Made by a program: the position numbers and the translations under genes | Assembly: GCA_003517945.1 (NCBI GenBank) | Contig: DOZP01000097.1 | Span: 33,605 to 38,863, forward strand | Direction: 5' to 3' | Source: Porphyromonadaceae bacterium | Lineage (GTDB): Bacteria > Bacteroidota > Bacteroidia > Bacteroidales > Tannerellaceae | DNA: 5,259 nt | Shown here: piece after piece, positions 1 to 5,259 of the stretch | Position numbering within the stretch: position 1 is the first letter of the stretch | Layout: every line of letters starts with the position of its first letter | Notes under the pieces: model-generated | The model's database searches: none | What the model was told of the DNA's origin: nothing | Seen by the model: only the letters and a program-made list of their open reading frames with translations

Positions 1-714
1 ACGGCCCGGGATTACGAACGTATGACCTTACAGGCGTTTCCCCAGGCCGGCAAAGTAAAATGCCTGAAAAACACCGATACGAAAAAAAAACCGGGAGAAA
101 CGGGCGGTTTTACCGGAACGGAAAAAAGCGCCGGCGCAATTACATTGGTCATAATCCCTTCCCGGAAAGGACAGGGATGGAAATCCCGGCCATACGCCCA
201 GCCCGAGTTATTACTTGAAATAGAAAATTATTTTTCCGCCAGAACTTCTTCGCGGGTAAAATATATTGACGCGATCAATCCTCTTTATGAAGAAATACTG
301 GTTCGTTGTACGGTTGACTTTAACTCGACGGAACATTCCAATGCCTATTTAAGGGAAACCGTACGAAAAGTTATCAACCGTTTGATCGCACCGTGGCAAC
401 AAAACGAAGAACTTCCGGTTTTCGGCTATTCGTTCGGCATCCGGCAACTACATGATAAAATCCGGGCGCTGCCCTTTGTCAAAAGCATCGGACACCTTTC
501 CGCCGTACATCTTTCCTGTGCGGAAGGATGCAGTATATATAAGATCAGAGAGTACGCGGGAACGGACGAGATAGACCCTTCCCAACCGCACGCTATTCTG
601 ATCCCGTCGGCCAACCATATCATAAAAACCGGCATACACGAAGAATTCGGTATAGACGAAATGAGTATAAATGAAAACTTTGTTATATGGCAAAACGAAA
701 CAGAGAAACATTGA
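1..714 (+). CDS. Baseplate J/gp6-like protein, C-terminal part (5' end outside window)
   Basis: This is the C-terminal 237 residues of a baseplate wedge protein of a contractile injection system. The frame is open from base 1 and reads TARDYERMTLQAFPQAGKVKC. That is the usual 'DYER...AFP...KVKC' stretch from the middle of Bacteroidota eCIS baseplate J proteins, so Met8 (base 22) is internal and the true start lies upstream. Family landmarks follow: a V-I-I-P strand, NPLYEEI at residues 93-99, a helix ending in APW (W132), FGYSFG at 141-146, PHAILIPSANH at about 196-206, and a terminal INENFVI at 223-229. In the family the last motif marks the protein end, so the 3' end looks complete. The protein would assemble in the baseplate around the spike and trigger sheath contraction. 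The next gene starts inside its last 28 bases. Family membership is a strong call from motif recognition; which Afp11/Afp12 equivalent it is cannot be decided from the fragment. Confidence 0.9.
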   Translation, partial: TARDYERMTLQAFPQAGKVKCLKNTDTKKKPGETGGFTGTEKSAGAITLVIIPSRKGQGWKSRPYAQPELLLEIENYFSARTSSRVKYIDAINPLYEEILVRCTVDFNSTEHSNAYLRETVRKVINRLIAPWQQNEELPVFGYSFGIRQLHDKIRALPFVKSIGHLSAVHLSCAEGCSIYKIREYAGTDEIDPSQPHAILIPSANHIIKTGIHEEFGIDEMSINENFVIWQNETEKH

Positions 715-1415
715 AAAATCACTTCCGGCAAGGCGAAAAACCAACCCAACAGGCATTTGAGGACTTGATCGATTCCACACTCAATACGCTGGATGACGGA
801 TTTTCAGGTTCGCCCCATATCGGAATGGGATTAGCTCCCTTAACGGACAGAGGCGTCATTATATCGGCCTTCCGTTCGCCGGGCGACCCGTACCCGGCCT
901 GGGAATTCATGATTGATAAAAATACGGGCGACCTTTGCGTGCGACGCGGTGAAGATGGCGTATCACAACCGGTCTTTACGATGAAATACAACAAAGAAGA
1001 TGAAGACAACAATCCGGAAGTCATTATCAACGGAATGGTTCGTTGCCAGGGAATCAAACGGAATTATATAACGGGAGAAGCTCCGGCCGACGGGAAATGG
1101 CATGATATACTCGACAATCAGCAACTCGAAGAAGGATGTTTCGCTTTCGATATCATTGCCGGATGCGGCGAACGCAACAAAGGCAGGTATGCACTATTAT
1201 CCGCTACGGCAATCCACTGTTTCGGCAGCCGGCGACGGATCCGGAAAGTACGGTCTAATTTCGGACTGCGCGGAAACAGGATATGCCTGCGATGGATAAA
1301 AATAAAAGACCGGTTCACCTGTCAGTTGCAAATAAAGACCGCGTTCAGGTATGGAGACGATACGATGATCCGGTACCAGATAGCGCGGCTGTGGGATAAT
1401 CCGTCCATGAAGTAA
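687..1415 (+). CDS. Tail-fibre/adhesin-like structural protein of the eCIS
   Basis: A 242-residue soluble protein with no signal peptide or membrane segment. The N-terminus (RETLKNHFRQGEKPTQQAFEDLIDS, residues 6-30) resembles the short helical head found on many Bacteroidota phage-tail and eCIS accessory proteins ('K.LK.YF..G..PT...F..LIDS'). A beta-rich middle follows (about 45-120). The C-terminal domain begins at ADGKWHDIL (134-142) and continues through AFDIIAGCGERNKGRYALL (153-171), RGNRICLRW (195-203), and YGDDTMIRYQIARLW (222-236). Homologues with this ending are often labelled adhesin or tail fibre in such clusters, but I know of no experimental function, so the role is inferred from context. 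The ATG at 687 is chosen because it keeps the conserved head; the cost is a 28-base overlap with the baseplate gene, which suggests translational coupling. The upstream sequence is A/T-rich with no clear Shine-Dalgarno site. An alternative is a baseplate decoration or receptor-binding subunit. Confidence 0.7.
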   Translation: MAKRNRETLKNHFRQGEKPTQQAFEDLIDSTLNTLDDGFSGSPHIGMGLAPLTDRGVIISAFRSPGDPYPAWEFMIDKNTGDLCVRRGEDGVSQPVFTMKYNKEDEDNNPEVIINGMVRCQGIKRNYITGEAPADGKWHDILDNQQLEEGCFAFDIIAGCGERNKGRYALLSATAIHCFGSRRRIRKVRSNFGLRGNRICLRWIKIKDRFTCQLQIKTAFRYGDDTMIRYQIARLWDNPSMK

Positions 1416-1421
1416 TTATCA

Positions 1422-3272
1422 ATGAACGAGAAAGCATACATAAAACGACGCGATAAAGAAGATAACCTTTATGAACGTTTACAGAAGCAGTCGCTGGAAA
1501 TGATTCGGCAACTGAGCGGTAACTGCTGGACCGACTACAACGAACACGATCCGGGGATTACCATACTGGACACGCTGAACTATGCGCTGCTTGAGCTGGA
1601 TCATTCATTCGGAGCTCCATTCGAAGAATACCTGACGGATCCGGAAAAAAACGAATTATATCTAAAAAAGACGGGATTATTGCCTCCGGATGAAATCTTT
1701 GCGCCCGTAATCGTCACGGCAAAAGATTACGAATCGTTGTTCATGACGGTCGAAAACGTACGCAATTGTAACCTGTCGCTGAACGCTCATCACCTTTATA
1801 CCATCACCATCGATGCGGAAGAACATGCCGATCAACAGGCGCTGAAAGAAAAAATTGCGGCTCTCTATCACCGGCACCGTAATCTGTGCGAAAACCTGGA
1901 AGCGATACGTTTCGGAAAAATACCCGGCGCCCCGAAAGAAGACAGGGAGGCCGACGAGAGTCCCCGGTACACGGAAATCCCGGCTAAACAATACTATCCT
2001 AAAAAAGGATATACCTATCATACCATACAAAACGAATTTCCGGAATGTTACGGTATAGGCGAAAGAGGGCTACCGTCGGGAGCGCCCGTCAGTCGTAAAG
2101 TGGAAGCGCTTCACCTGCAAGGATATCTCTTGGTCTTTGATTACCTGATGTGCGGCATAACACAACAAGCCGGAGCCATCGAAACCCTGCTCGAATTGTC
2201 GGACCGGCTTCCGGACGGTTTCCGTCCCGAAATCAATATTCCCGGTCTGAACAACCTGCTCGACAAAGAGAAATTGAATCAATCTTCCGTCTTTGACCCT
2301 AAAGAAATCATTTCCCGGAAAGAAACATTCTTTGACCACCTGGACGTGCTGTATGGTGAAGATACAAAGCGCTATTCGAAAGACCGTACACGCATGTTTC
2401 GTGCAAACCTCATACAACGTTTTCCGGAATTTAATACCCTTCGCTTCCGTTCGTTCGATATCACGGATAAAAGCATGAAAAGTCTGCCCGGCATTAAATT
2501 ACTGATCAACACCCTGCTCGGAAACGACCTGTACGTCGAAATGTCCGTCATCAACAATTTCAGCCGTTACAACCTGAAGCTAATCACCGACGATAAATTC
2601 TTTGATGAACTGCAGGGCATGTTCAGTGTTGAGTTTCTGATGGACGATCAGGCCGGGATATGGAGCCATCGCGAGCTATCCGGAATACCGCTCATACCAC
2701 AAAACAGTAACCTGAAAAAGTATTACAGAATGATGAACCAACTGAACCTGTTCCGTCACAACATACTGTTTGAAGGTTTTCTGAAAAGCGGCATGGATCC
2801 TGCCAATTTCCGGTGTCTCCGTTTACATGACGAAAGCGGCTATTTACTGCTCTATAAACAACCCGGCCGGAAAGAATGGATCAACCTCGGTTTCTTCTTC
2901 GACAAACAAAAGCTGACCGAAGCATGCAACTGCCTGTGGGATTTCATAAGGAAACTGAACCGGGAAAGTTTCTCATTCTACTTTGTCGAGCATATACTGC
3001 TTACCAACGATGAGAAAAAAACGCCGGAAGATTATAACAGGCTGACAATCATAATCCCCCGATGGATAGACAACCTTTACGGCAAAGAGGCGTATCTTGA
3101 TATTTTTGAAGAACGGCTTCCGGCCCATCTGGACATTCAATATAGCTGGCTGGGAGTTGAAGATTTAAAATCATTCGAAGAATCCTATTTCAGATGGCGC
3201 AATGCGCTGGCAAACAATGATCCGGAACAAATAAACGAATTATCAAAACAGATAAGAGAAAAAATGAAATGA
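1422..3272 (+). CDS. eCIS baseplate-associated protein with WTDYNEHDPGIT motif
   Basis: A 616-residue protein that I place with large Bacteroidota eCIS baseplate proteins. The marker near the N-terminus is WTDYNEHDPGITILD (36-50), seen at the front of baseplate J-like and related wedge proteins, followed by a helix (TLNYALLELDH). Further recognisable stretches are YHTIQNEFPECYGIGERGLPS (199-219), a helix LHLQGYLLVFDYLM (230-243), FFDHLDVLYGE (303-313), SFYFVEHILL (518-527), a strand LTIIIPRW (541-548) and PAHLDIQYSWL (567-577). The tail 'EESYFRWRNALA' looks like the natural C-terminus. There is no signal peptide, membrane helix or catalytic motif, so the role is structural. It starts six bases after the fibre-like gene, and its stop overlaps the tape-measure start as ATGA. 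No strong Shine-Dalgarno is visible before ATG 1422, but the N-terminus fits. Related proteins are, as I remember them, often longer; a lineage-specific shorter form is possible. Family placement is good; its exact position in the wedge is inference. Confidence 0.8.
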   Translation: MNEKAYIKRRDKEDNLYERLQKQSLEMIRQLSGNCWTDYNEHDPGITILDTLNYALLELDHSFGAPFEEYLTDPEKNELYLKKTGLLPPDEIFAPVIVTAKDYESLFMTVENVRNCNLSLNAHHLYTITIDAEEHADQQALKEKIAALYHRHRNLCENLEAIRFGKIPGAPKEDREADESPRYTEIPAKQYYPKKGYTYHTIQNEFPECYGIGERGLPSGAPVSRKVEALHLQGYLLVFDYLMCGITQQAGAIETLLELSDRLPDGFRPEINIPGLNNLLDKEKLNQSSVFDPKEIISRKETFFDHLDVLYGEDTKRYSKDRTRMFRANLIQRFPEFNTLRFRSFDITDKSMKSLPGIKLLINTLLGNDLYVEMSVINNFSRYNLKLITDDKFFDELQGMFSVEFLMDDQAGIWSHRELSGIPLIPQNSNLKKYYRMMNQLNLFRHNILFEGFLKSGMDPANFRCLRLHDESGYLLLYKQPGRKEWINLGFFFDKQKLTEACNCLWDFIRKLNRESFSFYFVEHILLTNDEKKTPEDYNRLTIIIPRWIDNLYGKEAYLDIFEERLPAHLDIQYSWLGVEDLKSFEESYFRWRNALANNDPEQINELSKQIREKMK

Positions 3273-5259
3273 ACGTGATCGGAAACATAAAATTCGATAT
3301 CAGGATGCAAAACGAACAGTTCGCACGCGATCTGTACGCCCGTTGGGATTCGTTCTGCGCAAAACACATCGAACCGGTTGCCGACGAAGTGCTGTCGCGG
3401 TACGACAACCCGGCGGAAATACTGGAAATAAGCCGCCTTGAACTTGACCTCAACAACTTCGATGAAGAAGATTTTTACCTGCGCTTCCCCATCATTTTCA
3501 AAGAAAAACTGGATGAAGAATTGGCAAGACGTACCTATTACAATACTATTCCGGATTTCCGCGTCAATATGAAAAAAGACGGCATTTCCGATCCGGATAC
3601 ACCTGTTGTCAAAAAATCATCCGTGTCACACTATACGTTCGAAATACTTGCATATTTTCTTTTACACGGCACACTACCCCCGACGACAGAAAACAAATAC
3701 AAAGACATACGCAAACTATTTCAGGAAGTATTGAAAAATAACGGAGCCGGACTGAAAAAATTTCTTTTCACTTACGGACACTATACCTCCCTGCAGGAAC
3801 GACTGGTATACCAACTGGACGATCCGGCGCTGGAACAGACGATCGGCCTGCTGGAACCCGGCTCCGGAGAATTTATCACTTCCTACGTGAAACTGCTCCG
3901 CGCCAAATATAAAAAAATAGAGCAACCCGGAATCAATGAAAGTAATTACCGGAACACAGTGTGGTTCGTGATATATGCTTACATGCTCGGCAATCAGGGA
4001 TCCTGGTTCAGTCGTAAACACTTTGTCATGCAAACCGTTTTACAGCTTGCAGCCAGGTATAACATACATTACGAGCGTCTGCTGGAACTGATCACAAACG
4101 AACTGGAACAGTTTGTACGCTCCCTGTCGATACCTCCGGATCTGTTCCGGATACTCGGGCAACTCCGTGACGAATGGCATGAAAAACAACTCAACCGGTC
4201 TTTCTATAACGGTATTAAACTATATAAGGCATTATTCACCGTATTACGGCAGAAAATACGGATCGGATTTTCAAAAGACAGTCACAGCGAACTGATCCGG
4301 ATCCTGTCACAGCCGGACTCATGCCGCCTGTTTTTGCAACAGCTAAGTGAAAAAGAAATTATCGGGCTGACACCTGCCGTTATCCCTGCGGAAAGCGCTT
4401 TTGTCATCGTGACGGCCCGGTCGCTGGATATACAGAAAAACCACGGCGCATTCCAGGGTAAAGCCGGGAGCGGGTTCGGCCTGATCAAATGGCAGATCAT
4501 ATTCTCCATCTTGTTGCAAGACCGGCAAATTGCTTTCAACCGGAAATATTTCGTCAGAAACGTACTGCAACAAATCTCAGCACACTACAACATAGACTGG
4601 TGCGATTTATTGAATTACGTCCGGAACGATATGCACCTGTGGGAAAAAATCGACAAGGAACTGGCCCGGGTACTGGACGACATACACCGGGAAATCGCCG
4701 ATACCGGACACACGCGGAATAAAGCAATAAAAGAAGAGCAGGAATTGATACACGCCGTCCTGTACAATCCGGAACAGGAAGATCCGTTGACGCCGGCGCA
4801 ACAAAAACACCTGTTCCATAAAATCGGAGACAGCCTGTTCAGACAGAAGCTACTTGATAAAACGACGGAAACCGGACGGATACGATTGATCCGCCTCCTT
4901 TTTCCCGAAAACAAAAATTTTATTATCAATTATGCGGAAAAGTTAGAGCTATTACGAGATTTCAGCCACATAGCCGGAAAAACAACCGGCAGGTTCAGCC
5001 TGATCAAATGGAACTTCCTGCTTGCCGTACTGAGCGAAATAGAAGACAAATCCTTCAACCAACCGTATTTTATCAGTTGCACACTACGCCGTATAGCCGC
5101 CCGTTATAACACAACGTATATTGACCTTCTATCCTACTTCCGGCAGGATGATGCAAATACGCAATTACCTTATTACCTGAACAAATGGCTGGATGAGCTA
5201 TACAGGCAGGAAACCGGATACCGGCAGCAGGAACCGGCCGTACAAGGCGAAAAACAGGA
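3269..5259 (+). CDS. Contractile injection system tape-measure protein (CIS_TMP/Afp14-like), 3' end outside window
   Basis: The frame is open for 663 codons from ATG 3269 to the right edge without a stop, so the C-terminus lies beyond. The start overlaps the previous stop as ATGA, with an A/G-rich run just upstream. The N-terminus carries the family signature: a short strand (IGNIKFDIRM), a helix, then EISRLELDLNNF (53-64), and a helix with LDEELARR (81-88). A second marker is FEILAYFLLHGTLPP (124-138), the 'FL..G.LP' motif of this family. The rest is predicted helical and contains three 50-residue modules at 226-275, 403-452 and 576-625, each of the form W..(l)..L......FN...F....l..ia..YN......LL. 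A charged, variable linker (about 108-118) separates the head from the modules. In Afp, the equivalent Afp14 sets tube length. There are no membrane segments. The final residues (QETGYRQQEPAVQGEKQ) look like another low-complexity linker, so more modules may follow. Confidence 0.88.
   Translation, partial: MNVIGNIKFDIRMQNEQFARDLYARWDSFCAKHIEPVADEVLSRYDNPAEILEISRLELDLNNFDEEDFYLRFPIIFKEKLDEELARRTYYNTIPDFRVNMKKDGISDPDTPVVKKSSVSHYTFEILAYFLLHGTLPPTTENKYKDIRKLFQEVLKNNGAGLKKFLFTYGHYTSLQERLVYQLDDPALEQTIGLLEPGSGEFITSYVKLLRAKYKKIEQPGINESNYRNTVWFVIYAYMLGNQGSWFSRKHFVMQTVLQLAARYNIHYERLLELITNELEQFVRSLSIPPDLFRILGQLRDEWHEKQLNRSFYNGIKLYKALFTVLRQKIRIGFSKDSHSELIRILSQPDSCRLFLQQLSEKEIIGLTPAVIPAESAFVIVTARSLDIQKNHGAFQGKAGSGFGLIKWQIIFSILLQDRQIAFNRKYFVRNVLQQISAHYNIDWCDLLNYVRNDMHLWEKIDKELARVLDDIHREIADTGHTRNKAIKEEQELIHAVLYNPEQEDPLTPAQQKHLFHKIGDSLFRQKLLDKTTETGRIRLIRLLFPENKNFIINYAEKLELLRDFSHIAGKTTGRFSLIKWNFLLAVLSEIEDKSFNQPYFISCTLRRIAARYNTTYIDLLSYFRQDDANTQLPYYLNKWLDELYRQETGYRQQEPAVQGEKQ
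3944..4093 (+). repeat. Tape-measure internal module 1 (residues 226-275)
   Basis: This is the first of three 50-residue protein-level repeats inside the tape measure. It starts NYRNTVWFVIYAYML, has FSRKHF in the middle, and ends LAARYNIHYERLLELI. Tryptophan 232 and the 'YNI.Y..LL' ending align without gaps to the other two copies. It is the most diverged copy at its start, lacking the 'LIKW' tetrapeptide, and shows no obvious DNA-level identity to the others. Confidence 0.75.
4475..4624 (+). repeat. Tape-measure internal module 2 (residues 403-452)
   Basis: The second 50-residue repeat starts FGLIKWQIIFSILL, has FNRKYF in the middle and ends ISAHYNIDWCDLLNYVR. It begins 177 residues after module 1. 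Around its start, bases 4473-4492 match bases 4992-5011 at the start of module 3 in 19 of 20 positions; the only difference is a Gly/Ser codon change (GGC to AGC). Confidence 0.82.
4994..5143 (+). repeat. Tape-measure internal module 3 (residues 576-625)
   Basis: The third 50-residue repeat starts FSLIKWNFLLAVL, has FNQPYF in the middle and ends IAARYNTTYIDLLSYFR. It begins 173 residues after module 2. It shares LIKW, the FN...YF core, the RYN turn and the LL(N/S)Y ending with module 2, all without gaps. Confidence 0.82.

Noticed and set aside
22..714. Reading the first gene as a complete 230-residue protein starting at ATG 22
   Set aside because: The frame is open to base 1, and the residues before and after Met8 form one conserved baseplate J stretch (DYERMTLQAFP), so this methionine is internal.
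426..780. Minus-strand ORFs opposite the first two genes (426-749 and 448-780)
   Set aside because: They are antisense to two well-supported coding regions, are short and cysteine- or serine-rich, and resemble no family I recognise.
1102..1299. Plus-strand 65-residue ORF in another frame inside the fibre-like gene
   Set aside because: The fibre-like frame runs through it with conserved motifs on both sides, so there is no sign of a frameshift or nested gene.
1416..1421. Possible promoter or terminator in the gap between genes 2 and 3
   Set aside because: The gap is only six bases, with no room for such an element, and no GC-rich hairpin followed by a T-run is visible around it.
3716..4033. 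Minus-strand 105-residue ORF opposite the tape-measure gene
   Set aside because: It lies fully inside the tape-measure frame, which carries the family motif before it and a repeat module within it; the antisense ORF has no recognisable features.
4489..4929. Cluster of short ORFs on both strands near 4.3-4.9 kb
   Set aside because: All are shadows of the single long tape-measure frame, which has no in-frame stop from 3269 to the window end when translated codon by codon.
1..5259. tRNA, rRNA, CRISPR array, insertion sequence or attachment site
   Set aside because: Coding sequence fills all but six bases of the window; no regularly spaced short DNA repeats, transposase motifs or terminal inverted repeats were seen.

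Overview
The window lies inside an extracellular contractile injection system (eCIS) gene cluster, a phage-tail-like machine of the Afp/PVC/MAC/AlgoCIS type. Four genes on the + strand fill it almost end to end. None of the four proteins is an enzyme; all look like structural parts of the particle. The protein styles (a Bacteroidota-type baseplate J C-terminus, the short fibre/adhesin-like protein and the WTDYNEHDPGIT protein), A/T-rich start-site contexts without clear Shine-Dalgarno sequences, and a base composition that looks mid-40s % GC by eye all suggest a member of the Bacteroidota, probably Bacteroidales. The taxonomic call is inference, and I cannot name a genus.

Layout. (1) Bases 1-714: the C-terminal 237 residues of a baseplate J/gp6-like protein whose start is upstream of the window. 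(2) Bases 687-1415: a 242-residue fibre/adhesin-like protein that overlaps the previous gene by 28 bases. (3) Bases 1422-3272: a 616-residue baseplate-associated protein with the W-T-D-Y-N-E-H-D-P-G-I-T motif, starting six bases after gene 2. (4) Bases 3269-5259: the first 663 codons of a tape-measure protein of the CIS_TMP/Afp14-like family, overlapping gene 3 by four bases (ATGA) and running off the right edge. Gene 4 has no stop codon inside the window and is easily missed by ORF callers that demand one.

How they work together. Genes 1 and 3 would build the wedges of the baseplate, gene 2 is a candidate fibre or surface-decoration subunit attached there, and gene 4 would set the length of the inner tube and sheath. 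The tight packing, with two overlaps and one six-base gap, indicates a single transcript with translational coupling. There is no intergenic space for a promoter, terminator, RNA gene or array. By analogy with other eCIS loci, sheath, tube, spike and VgrG-like genes should lie upstream, and an Afp15-like AAA+ ATPase and a cap gene nearby, but none of these is visible here.

The most interesting internal structure is in the tape measure. Three 50-residue modules recur at nearly constant spacing (177 and 173 residues), and two of them still share 19 of 20 bases over their first conserved stretch. This suggests that the ruler grew by duplication of a module of about 175 residues.
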